Origin: Purshia tridentata
Taxonomy: Eukaryota > Streptophyta > Magnoliopsida > Rosales > Rosaceae
Direction of reading: 5' to 3'
Length of the DNA stretch: 64,000 nucleotides
Assembly: GCA_003254885.1 (NCBI GenBank)
Contig: QANT01000516.1
Span: 1-64,000 of the forward strand
Shown: one piece after another, positions 33,926 through 45,410 of the stretch
How the letters are laid out: every line of letters begins with the position of its first letter
Numbering within the stretch: position 1 is the stretch's first letter
Translations under genes and position numbers: made by a program
Notes under the pieces: model-generated
What the model saw: the letters and a program-made list of their open reading frames with translations, nothing else
Told to the model about the DNA's origin: nothing
Databases searched by the model: none

Positions 33926-36431
33926 ATGACCATGGCTTCCTCTTCTCTTCCTCTACCTCTCTCCACACCCTCTCCCGCTACTCAAACCGCCATAGCCAAC
34001 CCTCCTGACAATCTCTCATCCCCAATCCTCCCACTTCCAAAACTCAAAACTCCCAGCATTCGCTCCCGCCTTAGCAAGCTCTGCCAAGAAGGACAACCCC
34101 ACCTTGCCCGCCATCTGTTTGATACTCTGCCTCGCCCAACAACTGTTCTTTGGAACACCATCATCATTGGGTTCATTTGCAACAACATGCCCAATGAAGC
34201 CCTGTTGTTCTATACCCAGATGAAAAAGCTCTCTCCCCACACCAAATGTGACCCTTACACTTACTCTTCTACCCTCAAAGCCTGCGCTGATACGCGCAAT
34301 TTCAAGATAGGTAGAGCAGTGCATTGCCACATTCTTCGGTGCCTGCCAAACTCCAGTAGGATTGTGCATAATTCGCTTATGAATATGTACTCTGCTTGTT
34401 TCAATGAGTTTGATTATTCTGAGTATGATTTAGTACGTAGAGTTTTCGATACAATGCGTAAGAGAAATGCGGTTGCGTGGAATACGTTGGTTTCATGGTA
34501 TGTTAAGACGGAGAGATATGCAGAAGCAGTTAAGCAATTTAGGATGATGATGCGAATGAGAATAACACCGAGTGCTGTCAGTTTTGTCAATGTTTTTCCA
34601 GCTTTCTCTGCTACGGGAGATTATAAAAATGCCAATGTTTTATATGGTTTGCTTCTTAGGTTGGGTGGTGAATATGTGAGTGACTTGTTTGTTGTGAGCT
34701 CGGCAATATTTATGTATGCCGAGCTTGGTTGCCCTGATTATGCTAGGAAGATTTTTGACCATTGTTTGGAGAGAAATACAGAGGTTTGGAACACCATGAT
34801 TGGTGGGTATGTTCAAAATAACCTTCCTAATGAAGCAATCAACCTTTTCTTTCAAGCCTTACAGTCAGAACAGGCTGTTCTTGATGAGGTTACTTTTCTA
34901 TCAGCTTTAACTGCATGTTCACAGTTGCAACAGTTGGAATTAGCTGGGCAACTACATGCTTTCATTATTAAGCGTTTGGAAGTAATGTCTGTTATTTTAC
35001 TAAATGCAACTATCGTGATGTATTCAAGGTGCAATTCTATTGAGACGTCATTCGAAATTTTTCATAAGATGCCTGAAAGAGATGTTGTTTCATGGAATAC
35101 TATGGTCTCTGCACTTGTGCAGAATGGATTGAATGATGAAGCTTTAATGCTTGTTTATGAGATGCAAAAGCAAAATTTTATGATTGATTCTGTAACTGTA
35201 ACCGCTCTACTTTCAGCTTCATCGAATCTTAGAAACTCAGATATCGGAAAGCAGACCCATGCTTATCTTATTAGGCATGGAATACAATTCAAGGGGATGG
35301 ACAGTTATCTCATAGACATGTATGCTAAATCTGGTTCAGTAAGGATTGCAGAACGAATTTTCAATAAAGATTATAACAATGACAGAGATCAAGCCACTTG
35401 GAATTCGATGATTGCTGGTTACACACAGAATGGGCTAATTCAAGAAGCCTTTGTTGTCTTTAGGCAGATGCTTGAGCAAAATCTAAGTCTTTAGGCAGAT
35501 GCTTGAGCAAAATCTAATGCCGAATGCTGTGACCTTAGCATCAATTCTACCAGCTTGTAATCCAGTGGGGAACATAAATATGGGTGAGCAACTTCATGGG
35601 TTCTCTATCCGCCACTTCCTGGACCAAAATGTCTTTGTGGGAACTGCTCTAATTGACATGTACTCCAAATCTGGTGCAATCACTTATGCTGAAAATGTAT
35701 TTTCCAAAACCCATGAGAAGAATTCTGTCACATATACCACAATGATTCTGGGTTATGGTCAGCATGGAATGGGAGAGAGGGCTCTTACTTTGTTTCACTC
35801 GATGAAGGGATCTGGCATCGTACCTGATGCCATTACTTTCGTGGCAGTCTTGTCTGCTTGCAGTTATGCTGGTTTGGTTAATGAAGGTCTTTCTATATAT
35901 GATTCAATGAAAAGGGAGTATAATATTAAACCTTCAACGCCACACTATTGCTGTATAGCAGACATGTTAGGGAGGGTTGGAAGGGTCGTTGAAGCCTTTG
36001 AGTTTGTCAAAGGGTTGGGAGAAGAGGGTGATGTGATGGAAATCTGGGGATCACTTCTGGGGGCATGCAGAATTCATAAAAAATTTGAATTAGGAAAGGT
36101 TGTTGCTGAGAAATTGCTTGAAATAGAGACAGGAAATGGAAAGACAGGCTACCATGTTTTGCTCTCAAATATGTATGCCGATGAAGGAAAGTGGGAAAAT
36201 GTTGATAATGTGAGAAAACAAATGAGGCAAAAAGGTTTGAGGAAGGAGACTGGATGTAGTTGGATTGAGATCACTGGTTTTTTGAACTGTTTCATATCTA
36301 GGGACCAAAAGCACCCTCAGCGTGATGAGATATATGATATGTTGGAGGAATTGACCATGACGATTAAAGATGCTGGTTATAGGCCTTCTCTCAGTTCCCA
36401 TCTAGATGCAGTCTTGGAGCCTAATGAGTGA
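33926..36431 (+). pseudogene. AEF1: PPR RNA-editing factor (AEF1/MPR25 ortholog) split by a 31-bp tandem duplication
   Basis: Two abutting frames, 33926-35494 (522 residues) and 35499-36431 (310 residues), are halves of one intronless PLS-class PPR gene. An exact 31-bp tandem duplication (35456-35486 and 35487-35517, each containing TTAGGCAGATGCTTGAGC) shifts the frame and stops the first half right after MLEQNLSL. Without the extra copy the frame runs through MLEQNLMPNAVTLASILPAC and gives 824 residues, against about 820 in Arabidopsis At3g22150 (AEF1, rice MPR25). The Met at 33932 (MASSSLPLPLS) is the better start by comparison. The E-type C-terminus (FISRDQKHPQRDEIYDML) is present and there is no DYW domain. 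The ortholog edits plastid atpF and mitochondrial nad5 transcripts. The rest of the gene is undamaged, so the lesion is recent, allelic or an assembly error. Confidence 0.88.
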
Positions 36432-36865
36432 TACAGACTACTTGTTAAAGATTTTTCGCCATCCTGTTTTCAAATGGGAGGCCACTTATTCCCAGTTTTG
36501 AGAAAATGGAGAGAGCTAATTATTGACCAACTAGATTGGCTGATTTCTGGCAAGTCAATTAGCATGTCTTGGTAATTGATTTTAACTTTAGCTTATATTT
36601 TGGTTATCCTAAATGATGCTTTGAAAGCTGGAAATCTACTATTTTTCTAATTCAGGCTTTGGTGCAGGCCAGCAGTTGTTCAAACCATATTTTCTCTGAT
36701 GGTGCTCAAGTTTGTCTATATGGCCTTTGGTTGTAAACTTGGGCAATGGGGACTGAGCCAGAGTAGGCTAATAAGCTGCCATTTTCATGAGGTCTTATCC
36801 CTTATTCAGGTCAGTTGGAAAGCATGATTTCTATTGATATATAGTATTGCATGCGGGTTATATAT
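36432..36865. other. 3' flank of the PPR gene
   Basis: Probably 3' UTR. It ends where the duplicated UGT units begin (about 36866). No gene is seen. Confidence 0.4.
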
Positions 36866-38424
36866 CTTCACTTAAATGATACTTTGATCTTGATGGAATA
36901 GTGAATACCATGCAGGAGTAGTGGTTCTTTCTTCCATTTGGCTTACCATTATGTGTGCGTCTTATTATATTGGTTGCTCTTCTTCCATGAACTCTTGAAT
37001 GTGTTTATGTTTTCACTGGGAAGACTGTTATAAACTAACAAATGCTGAAATTATGATATACCCAAGTTATAGAACATGCCACCTGAGTTTTATATGGAAG
37101 CTGTGAAGTAGGGTGACAGTTCTAATATTCCCTTAAGTCAGACCCATTTGGAACCGGTTTGGTTTTGAACTGTAAGATAAATTGGTCAAGAAAGTTCTGT
37201 TTCCCTAAATTTGGACCTTTTACATTCAACTTCTTCTTTTCTTTTTTTCTTTTTTTTTTCTGGTATGAAACACAAAAAGGTCTTTGTAGTTTCATATTTT
37301 CTGAGAATAGTTTGGCAATAATAATTTAGAGTGGATGCTCTATTTCAGACATATGCATAAAAGTGCAAAAACACAAATTTAGAGCTATACAAGTTCATAT
37401 GCCACTGGAAATGTTTGTTAATGAATTCAGTAATGTATTATCCCCAATTCATGAGATTAGACCGATATATAATATAATTACCTTGCGTTCTTTATACATT
37501 CCTGCTGCATTTATAGTTAAAATCAAATGATAGATACGATCGTGTTCTTGGGCTCCTAGAAAATATGAAATTGCTAACATGGTTATGGTCATATGCAGCC
37601 ACAATTCGGAACTGGTCAGTCTTTTGAAGGTGAAAGTTGGTCATAATCCTGACAAAGAATAACTGTAATTTGGATCACAGGGCACATGGAGTCCGTTGTC
37701 CTCTGATCATCAAGGAAGGTCCTAGTGGTACAGCTGGGCATTTTTCTCTTGTACAGAAATAAAAGGGAGCTGTTTTACTATATTCTTATTATTTATCTTA
37801 TCTTTTGTGTAATATGTTTTCTTTGTCGCTAAGTTTTGACGAATTCTTTTGATAATTTAAAATTTATAGTACTTACTACTTAAAGCGGTGAACAAAGGAT
37901 CAAAATTTCTTTATCAATGAGAACTGACAAACGTGCATCATGGAGATAGTTCTTCTTCAACTTTTACTTAAAAAACAATATAGTTATAATGAACTCTATG
38001 GTGGTTGACCTTAGCGCTTTGTTCTTTGATTTTGATAGGAAATCGAATTACTTATGTTAAATCTGAAGTTGGTTCTACAATACTACGCAAGGCAACCCAT
38101 ATCATATGATTTATGTGAGAAGGTTTCTTCATCTCTGCCCCATAAGTCTAACCTGCGTGGTAATACAGGAAGTTTCTTTTTTCACTAGTTACGTACTGCC
38201 CAAACAATGGTCCGAGCATTCCACAGCCTACTACGCCTAGTCTTTTCCAGTCGACATTTTTAGCTATTGAGATTTATATAACACAAAAGCTTGAGCAAAT
38301 GAAAAGGACGTTCTCCAATGCCAGCAAAGCCATGACATCACTTGCATAGTTGGTGTAAGCAAAACAGCAATAGCCAATAGCCAATGGGCATGCACATGAT
38401 ATATCCTTGGCCATCACGTAGATT

Positions 38425-38437
38425 TATATATAAATAG
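38425..38437 (+). promoter_or_regulatory. TATA box of UGT-A
   Basis: TATATATAAATAG lies 105 bp upstream of the UGT-A start. The same word lies 104 bp upstream of UGT-B, inside conserved promoter sequence. Confidence 0.65.
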
Positions 38438-38529
38438 TACCATCCTCATCCACATATCCTCAAAAGTCAAAAGTGTCAAGTGTTATAACCAGATATCTCT
38501 AAGACAATAAGATTCCATCTCCGTCTCCC

Positions 38530-39981
38530 ATGAAGAAAGGTGTAGAGCTAGTTTTTATCCCATCCCCAGGTGCGGGCCACCTGGTATCAACCGTTGAGAT
38601 TGCAAAGCTCCTAGTTGCTCGAGATGACCAACTTTTCATAACAGTCCTCATCATGAAGCTACCCTTTGACTCCCAGGGCACTGATGCCTACACAGAGTCC
38701 CTTGCCACCTCTTCCATGTCACAACGTATCAGCTTCATCAACCTTCCAGGAGTCAACACAGAGACACAGGACATTAACCCCAGCATCTTCCTCAAGGTAT
38801 TCATTGAAAATCACAAACCCCAAGTTAAAGATGCTGTCACCAAGCTTACCGAGTCCGAGTCCGAGTCCAAGCCGAGGCTTGCTGGGTTTGTCATTGACTT
38901 GTTCTGCACCAGCATGATTGATGTTGCTAATGAATTTGGGGCTCCTACCTACATGTTCTTCACGTCCAACGCAGGGTTTCTTGGGCTCATGCTACACCTC
39001 CAAACCATTCACGATGAGCAGAAGAAGGACTGCACTGAGCTCAAGATCTCGGATGCTGACTTGAACGTGCCGAGTTTTGTGAACCCGTTGCCTGCTACAG
39101 CCTTACCTAGCACGCTTCTGGAGAAGGAAGGCGCCACCCAATTCCTCCACTATGCCAGAAGGTTTAGAGAAACCAAGGGTATTTTGGTAAACACGTTCAT
39201 GGAGCTGGAACCACATGCCCTTGGTTCTCTTTCTGATGGTAAAACCCCACCGGTGTACCCGGTGGGACCCATATTGAACAAGAGTGATGATAGTAACCAA
39301 GTGGGTTCGGACAAGGCCACACAGAAGTCTGATATCTTGGAGTGGCTTGATGATCAGCCTCCATTGTCTGTGGTGTTCCTGTGCTTTGGGAGCATGGGAA
39401 GCTTTGGTGAGGCCGAGGCTAAAGAGATAGCCTCCGCGCTGGAGCAAAGTGGCCTCCGGTTCCTGTGGTCCCTACGCCAGCCCCCACCAAAGGGTAAGAT
39501 TGTTTTTCCAAGCGATTATGCTGATCACAAGAGTGTCTTGCCAGAAGGCTTCCTCGATCGAACGGCGGGGATTGGAAAGGTCATAGGATGGGCCCCACAA
39601 GTGGATATCTTGGCCCACCCAGCAGTCGGAGGGTTCGTATCTCATTGTGGGTGGAATTCTACGCTCGAGAGTATATGGTATGGTGTTCCGGTGGCGATGT
39701 GGCCACTGTACGCAGAGCAGCAATTGAATGCGTTTGAGATGGTGAGGGAATTGGGATTGGCTGTGGAGGTTGATATGAGGTATAGGAGGGACTTTTATGG
39801 TGAGAGTCAAATGTTTGTGAGTGCAGAGGAGATAAAGAGAGCTATCAGGGAGGTGATGGAGCAGAATAGTGATGTGAGGAAGAGGGTGAAGGAGATGAGT
39901 GAAAAGGCCAAGAAGGCCTTGATCGCTGGTGGGTCTTCATGCTCTTCGTTGGGCCGTTTTATTGATCATATTTACATTTGA
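38530..39981 (+). CDS. UDP-glycosyltransferase UGT71-type, UGT-A
   Basis: An intronless frame of 483 residues. The catalytic His is His17 ([10 protein letters not shown]) with the partner Asp123 ([11 protein letters not shown]). The PSPG box runs from W354 to Q397, with Trp and Gln at box positions 22 and 44, predicting UDP-glucose as donor. A Met at residue 390 (VAMWP) replaces the usual Thr of the VATWP segment present in UGT-B and UGT-C, an unusual change within the donor box. The acceptor is unknown; UGT71 enzymes glucosylate flavonoids, phenolics and some hormones in the cytosol. It is the first member of the plus-strand tandem array, and its 3' half is almost identical to UGT-B. Confidence 0.94.
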   Translation: MKKGVELVFIPSPGAGHLVSTVEIAKLLVARDDQLFITVLIMKLPFDSQGTDAYTESLATSSMSQRISFINLPGVNTETQDINPSIFLKVFIENHKPQVKDAVTKLTESESESKPRLAGFVIDLFCTSMIDVANEFGAPTYMFFTSNAGFLGLMLHLQTIHDEQKKDCTELKISDADLNVPSFVNPLPATALPSTLLEKEGATQFLHYARRFRETKGILVNTFMELEPHALGSLSDGKTPPVYPVGPILNKSDDSNQVGSDKATQKSDILEWLDDQPPLSVVFLCFGSMGSFGEAEAKEIASALEQSGLRFLWSLRQPPPKGKIVFPSDYADHKSVLPEGFLDRTAGIGKVIGWAPQVDILAHPAVGGFVSHCGWNSTLESIWYGVPVAMWPLYAEQQLNAFEMVRELGLAVEVDMRYRRDFYGESQMFVSAEEIKRAIREVMEQNSDVRKRVKEMSEKAKKALIAGGSSCSSLGRFIDHIYI

Positions 39982-40592
39982 TTTGTGACCGTTTAAAGCT
40001 CAACTTCTATTTGTGGCTGGCTGTACGTGAACAAGTTTCATATTTCTCAGTAAAATAACAAAGTTTCATTTTCATATTCTTGGTTCTTGACTGATCATAA
40101 ATATGACATCAACAACCTTCTGATATGATTTTTGTGAAGTTGAGGAGGTAGCCTTGTTGTAGCTTATAATACCAAGTTTGAAATGGTGAAGCCACGAACA
40201 TAAATTTTGATTTTCTCATCTAGCTCATGAATGTATGCATCATGGTGAAGAGTCCACTTCAAGAAATATGGCCAAAGGCCACTTTGGAATGAAACTAGAT
40301 TGAAGTTGGTGACGATTGATATTTTTTGGAGTCACCAATCAATATTTTGGTTGTTTTAAAAATTAGGGTGGAGTTAATATATGGTTGCCTTAGATTCTAC
40401 TAATTGGTGGCAATGGTCAACTAATAAGGATCATGGCAAAAATTGAAACCCAATTGGGAGATTAGCTAGTGAGATAATTATTCCTTTCTCACTCCAAATC
40501 AAATCGCCTTAGTAAACTCAATTTACCAAGGATTGGTATATGTTCACTTAAATGATACTTTGATCTTGATGGAATACCCCCCATATGAGTAG

Positions 40593-41047
40593 TGTTGATG
40601 CCAAAAATCTCCGGTAATGATAATTGGTCAACAAAAATTGTTCACGATCATCTTGAGAAGCCAAATTCCATCTTCAGTCGTCGTCCACAAATGCGAAGGG
40701 GGATGTACCTGCAAAAAACACTCCGATGCCAAAATGAGTCAAGATTCAGTATGTTTCTTCCTTTTTTCCATAGTCTTCCTCCCCATTGCGTGGAGGTATA
40801 TTCCCTTTTTTATAGCAAATGGGCTTTTTCGTTGTCTTTTACGTTCACCCATTTATTTCTCTCATTAAACTTTCTTGATGAGCCTGGTTGTGGGGGTTTT
40901 TTTGGTGGGTGGTATTATGGTGGTAAATGGGCTATTATTCTAATTAAAGAGGGGGGTTATCCTTTATTCCGGGCTTAAGTTTACCGTTATTTCGGACTGG
41001 GCCTTATTGTTTTTCGGGTTTAGGCCCAGACATTTTTAACATCCACA
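40593..41047 (-). mobile_element. Solo LTR (second copy), 455 bp
   Basis: This is the reverse-oriented relative of the solo LTR at 1549-2050, beginning (in its own orientation) TGTGGATGTTAAAAATG and ending GGCATCAACA. It is flanked by AGTAG on both sides (40588-40592 and 41048-41052), a perfect 5-bp target duplication. The empty site is preserved in unit 1 at about 36917-36923 (GGAGTAGTGG), which proves insertion after the units duplicated. There is no internal region. It is about 47 bp shorter than the first copy. Confidence 0.9.
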
Positions 41048-41321
41048 AGTAGTGGTTCTTTCTTTCATTTGGATTACCATTATATTGGTTGCTCTTCTTC
41101 CATGAACTCTTGAATGTGTTTATGTTTTCTGCTCTAGCCGAAGACTGTTATAAACTTACAATTGGTGAAATTATGTTATAAACTTACAAGTTATAGAACA
41201 TGCCACCTGAGTTTTATATGGAAGCTCTGAAACAGGGTGACAGTTCTAATATTCCCTTAAGTCGGACCAAATTGGAAACGGTTTGCATTTGAACTGTACG
41301 TAAGATAAATTGGACAAGGAA

Positions 41322-41551
41322 GCTATCCGGACAAAATGGATGAAACGGAAGAGATCCTAGTGAATGGAAAGGAAAAAACGAAGGATAAATTCCACTTTAA
41401 AGAGACACGCTATAAAATTATACCCGTTTATGAAACTTATTATCTGGATGGGAATCAAGAACAAGAAAATTCAAAGCTAGAAAAATTTAAAGAAAAAAAA
41501 GGAAAAAAATTAATACATAAGATACATACACTAAAAGATAAGAAGAAATAT
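41322..41551 (+). other. Plastid DNA insertion (NUPT), fragment of ycf1/TIC214
   Basis: About 230 bp are present in unit 2 and absent from the matching place in unit 1. The plus strand reads [39 protein letters not shown] and [14 protein letters not shown], which resembles a segment of the plastid-encoded Ycf1 (TIC214) protein. The open frame is a passive leftover, not a gene. Identification is from memory of the Ycf1 sequence. Confidence 0.72.
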
Positions 41552-42718
41552 GTTTCCCCAAATTTGGACCTTTTACATTCAGCTTTTTTTTTTTTTTTTG
41601 GTATGAAACACAAAAAGGTCTTTGTAGTTTTTGTTAATGATTTCAGTAATGTATTATCTCCAATGTATGAAATGAGACCAATATACAACTGCTGCATATG
41701 TATTTAAAATAATCAAATGATAGATACGATCATGTTGTTGGGCTCCTAGAAAATATGAAATTGCTAACATGTTTATGGTCATATATATGCAGCCACAATG
41801 AAGAACTGGTCAGTCTTTTGAAGGTGAAAGTTGGTCATAATCCTGACAAAGAATAACTGTAATTTGGATCACATGGGCACATGAATTAAGGAAGCCCGTT
41901 GTCCTCTGATCATGAAGAGAGGTTCTAGTGCTACAGCTGGGCATTTTTCTCTTGTACATAAATAAAAGGAAGCTGTATTACTAGGTATTCTTATTATTTA
42001 TCTTATCTTTTGTGTAATTAATATGTTTTCTTTGTCGCCAATTTTTGACAAATTCTTTTGCTAATTTAAAATTTATAGTACTTAAAGCCGTGAACTAAGA
42101 ATCAAAATTTCTTAACAGTCTTTTTTTATTAGTGAGACCTGACAAATGTGCATCATGGAGATAGTTCTAGCTTCTTCAACTTTTGAACGGAAAACAATAT
42201 ATTAATCATATTGAACTCGTCTATGGTAGTGGACCTTAGCGTTTTGTTCTTTGATTTTGACTGGAAATGAAATTACTTATGTTAAATCTGAAGATCTTTC
42301 TACACAAGCCAACTCATATAATATGATTTATGTGAACTCATCTCTGCCCCATAAGTCTAAGCTGCTTGGTAATCCAGGACTCAAACCGAAGCACACAGGA
42401 ACTTTCTTTTTTCACTTGGTACGTACGTACTGCCCAAACAATGGTCCGAGCGTCCCACACCGCGCCTAGTCAAGCCAAAATAACTTTGTTGTTTTGCTTG
42501 GTTTCCCAGTCTTTTCCACTAGACTTTTTCAACTGTTGAGATTTATATAACACAAAAGCTTGACAAAATGAGAAAGACTTTGTCAAATGCCAGCAAAGCC
42601 ATGACATCTCTTGCATACTTGGGGTAATTAGCAAAACATAAAATAGCCAATAGCCATGCACATGATATATCCTTGGCCATCACGTGTGGGATGAGCTTTG
42701 CTATTTTCATCATAGATT

Positions 42719-42731
42719 TATATATAAATAG
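42719..42731 (+). promoter_or_regulatory. TATA box of UGT-B
   Basis: TATATATAAATAG lies 104 bp before the UGT-B start, matching the element and spacing in front of UGT-A. Confidence 0.65.
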
Positions 42732-42822
42732 TACCAGCCTGATACACATATCCTCACTAGTGTCAAGTGATCGATATCACCATATATCTCTAAGACAATA
42801 AGACTCCATCTCCGTCTCCCAA

Positions 42823-44274
42823 ATGAAGAAAGGTGTAGAGCTAGTTTTTATCCCATCCCCAGGCGCGGGCCACCTGGTATCAACCGTTGAGATTGCAAAG
42901 CTCCTAGTTGCTCGAGATGACCAACTTTTCATAACAGTCCTCATCATGAAGCTACCCTTTGACTCCAAGGGCACTGATGCCTACACAGAGTCCCTTGCCA
43001 CCTCTACCATGTCACAACGTATCAGCTTCATCAACCTTCCAGGAGTCAACGTAGAGACCCAGGGCATTAGCCCCGAAAACTTCCTCAAACTATTCATTGA
43101 AAATCACAAACCCCAAGTTAAAGATGCTGTCACCAAGCTTACCGAGTCCGAGTCCAAGTCCAAGCCGAGGCTTGCTGGGTTTGTCATCGACTTTTTATGC
43201 ACCAGCATGATTGATGTTGCTAATGATTTTGGGGCTCCTACCTACATGTTCTTCACGTCCAACGCAGGGTCTCTTGGGCACTTGCTTCACCTCCAAACCA
43301 TTCACGATGAGCAGAAAAAGGACTGCACTGAGCTTAAGCTCTCGGATGCTGACTTGAACTTGCCGACTTTTGTGAACCCGTTCCCTGCTACAGCCTTACC
43401 TAGCACGCTTCTGGAGAAGGAGAGCGCCACCCAATTCCTCCACTATGCCAGAAGGTTTAGAGAAACCAAGGGTATTTTGGTAAACACGTTCATGGAGCTG
43501 GAACCACATGCCCTTGGTTCTCTTTCTGATGGTAAAACCCCACCGGTGTACCCGGTGGGACCCATATTGAAAAAGAGTGATGATAGTAACCAAGTGGGTT
43601 CGGACAAGGCCACACAGAAGTCTGATATCTTGGAGTGGCTTGATGATCAGCCTCCATTGTCTGTGGTGTTCCTGTGCTTTGGGAGCATGGGAAGCTTTGG
43701 TGAGGCCGAGGCTAAAGAGATAGCCTCCGCGCTGGAGCAAAGTGGCCTCCGGTTCCTGTGGTCCCTACGCCAGCCCCCACCAAAGGGTAAGATTGTTTTT
43801 CCAAGCGATTATGCTGATCACAAGAGTGTCTTGCCAGAAGGCTTCCTCGATCGAACGGCGGGGATTGGAAAGGTCATAGGATGGGCCCCACAAGTGGATA
43901 TCTTGGCCCACCCAGCAGTCGGAGGGTTCGTATCTCATTGTGGGTGGAATTCTACGCTCGAGAGTATATGGTATGGTGTTCCGGTGGCGACGTGGCCACT
44001 GTACGCAGAGCAGCAATTGAATGCGTTTGAGATGGTGAGGGAATTGGGATTGGCTGTGGAGGTTGATATGAGGTATAGGAGGGACTTTTATGGTGAGAGT
44101 CAAATGTTTGTGAGTGCAGAGGAGATAAAGAGAGCTATCAGGGAGGTGATGGAGCAGAATAGTGATGTGAGGAAGAGGGTGAAGGAGATGAGTGAAAAGG
44201 CCAAGAAGGCCTTGATCGATGGTGGGTCTTCATACTCTTCGTTGGGCCGTTTTATTGATCATATTTACATTTGA
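42823..44274 (+). CDS. UDP-glycosyltransferase UGT71-type, UGT-B
   Basis: An intronless frame of 483 residues, the same length as UGT-A with no gaps. The catalytic His is His17, the partner is Asp123, and the PSPG box runs from W354 to Q397 with the usual VATWP segment. About 20 of the first 201 residues differ from UGT-A (among them 77, 81, 83, 85, 86, 90, 124, 125, 150, 153 and 154), but only 4 of the remaining 282 (250, 390, 466 and 471). The N-terminal half forms the acceptor pocket in this family, so the two copies may differ in substrate. Donor use (UDP-glucose) should be the same. Confidence 0.94.
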   Translation: MKKGVELVFIPSPGAGHLVSTVEIAKLLVARDDQLFITVLIMKLPFDSKGTDAYTESLATSTMSQRISFINLPGVNVETQGISPENFLKLFIENHKPQVKDAVTKLTESESKSKPRLAGFVIDFLCTSMIDVANDFGAPTYMFFTSNAGSLGHLLHLQTIHDEQKKDCTELKLSDADLNLPTFVNPFPATALPSTLLEKESATQFLHYARRFRETKGILVNTFMELEPHALGSLSDGKTPPVYPVGPILKKSDDSNQVGSDKATQKSDILEWLDDQPPLSVVFLCFGSMGSFGEAEAKEIASALEQSGLRFLWSLRQPPPKGKIVFPSDYADHKSVLPEGFLDRTAGIGKVIGWAPQVDILAHPAVGGFVSHCGWNSTLESIWYGVPVATWPLYAEQQLNAFEMVRELGLAVEVDMRYRRDFYGESQMFVSAEEIKRAIREVMEQNSDVRKRVKEMSEKAKKALIDGGSSYSSLGRFIDHIYI

Positions 44275-44430
44275 TTTGTGACCGTTTAAAGCTCAACTTC
44301 TATTTGTGGCTGGCTGTACGTACCTGAGCAAGTTTCATATTTCTCAGTAGAATAAAGTTTCATTTCCATATTCTTCGTTCTTGACTGATCATAAATATGA
44401 CATCAACCTTCAGAGATGATTTTATCCTCA

Positions 44431-45128
44431 ACCACTTTTGTCAAGTTACTATATAATTGTCATTTGTCGACATGATGTAATAACATAAATAATCTGTTTA
44501 TTAATAATAAACCCATCGTTGTGTTTTTAATAAAGTGTGCGCAGCGCTATAGACTTATTTGTATATGCCAATATTATTCTTTTCTTTTTGCAAATTGAAT
44601 CAAATATTCTTTTTAACTACCAACTACATCTCTCCTAAAGCTGAGACACATGCATATAAAAGATAAGACTCATAACACATATTATCTATCTCATAAGACT
44701 TGAACTAAAATGTTACCGTTAGTCCAAGTTTTCCAACTGTCTAGATAATCCCAGCTCGATCAGGATAACCAAACTAGAGATTTCCACAAAACCCTTATAC
44801 ACAACTCCACGTAGCAGACAGTAACCTCTTAGTTTCAATCTCAAACTCGCTTCTTCTTCTTCTTCACCGCCTCTGCTAGAACTCCTTTAAAGGACGACTT
44901 GTCTTCATTCATCCTCCACTCTGTTTATTAGTGTCTCTCTTCCTCTGTCCCTTTGTCTTTCTTAAGACTAAGAATCCGTAGAAGCAGCTTTATACAATGA
45001 ACACACTGAAGAGGAAAAGAGGAGACAAGAGAGAACGCGTACCAGAGCTGCCACTTGGACCAGAGCAGAGTTTGTATGCCTGGTTCAGGCTTTAAGTGGG
45101 TTCGAGGGCGGATGCTCGGGAAAGGCGG
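44431..45128. other. Spacer before the UGT relic
   Basis: AT-rich, then from about 44750 to 45060 less AT-rich with a TTCTTC run. A short frame from the ATG at 44998 (MNTLKRKRGDKRERVPELP) reads like a 5' exon but leads nowhere and is not recognised. Confidence 0.3.
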
Positions 45129-45410
45129 GTATGGTGTGCCGGTTGCCACGTGACCAATGTATGCGGAGCAGCACTTTATTGCGTTTAAGATGGTGAAGGA
45201 ATTTGGATTGGCTGTGGAAGTTGATATGAATTATAGGAAGAATATTGACTTGGTTGTTAGTGCATAGAAGAGGAATCAAGAAGGTGATGGTGATGTGAGG
45301 AAGAAGGTGAAGGAGATGATCGAGTGAAAAGAGCAAGAAAGCCTTGATGGATGATGAATCTTCATTCTCTTCATTAATTGAGATGTTTTATTAATCAGAT
45401 TTACATTTGA
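45129..45410 (+). pseudogene. UGT 3'-end relic
   Basis: The translation follows the C-terminal quarter of the neighbouring UGTs: YGVPVAT, stop, [37 protein letters not shown]. It has in-frame stops (the Trp of VATWP is TGA, and SA is followed by TAG), a small deletion in the [12 protein letters not shown] region and a later frameshift. Its 3' flank (about 45650-45760) matches the 3' flank of UGT-A (40130-40250), so it is a true array member that decayed, not a stray fragment. Everything upstream of the PSPG end has been lost or replaced. Confidence 0.85.

Larger units (their letters stand above)
36866..40545 (+). repeat. Segmental duplication unit 1 (contains UGT-A)
   Basis: The block starting CACTTAAATGATACTTTGAT at 36866 reappears at 40547, and colinear similarity continues through the upstream region (for example 37020-38470 against 41140-42780), UGT-A and its 3' UTR. 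Unit 1 lacks the solo LTR and the plastid-derived insertion seen in unit 2, so it shows the state before those insertions. Confidence 0.85.
40546..44430 (+). repeat. Segmental duplication unit 2 (contains UGT-B)
   Basis: This is the second copy of unit 1, with the start codons of UGT-A and UGT-B 4,293 bp apart. Relative to unit 1 it has gained a solo LTR (40593-41047) and a 230-bp insertion (41322-41551), and it has small indels elsewhere. Similarity fades about 150 bp after the UGT-B stop. Confidence 0.85.

Noticed and set aside
40592-40978. Open frame of 128 codons after UGT-A
   Set aside because: It lies inside the solo LTR and has no independent support as a gene.
41336-41707. Open frame of 123 codons upstream of UGT-B
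   Set aside because: The coding look comes from inserted plastid ycf1 DNA; there is no promoter or full domain.
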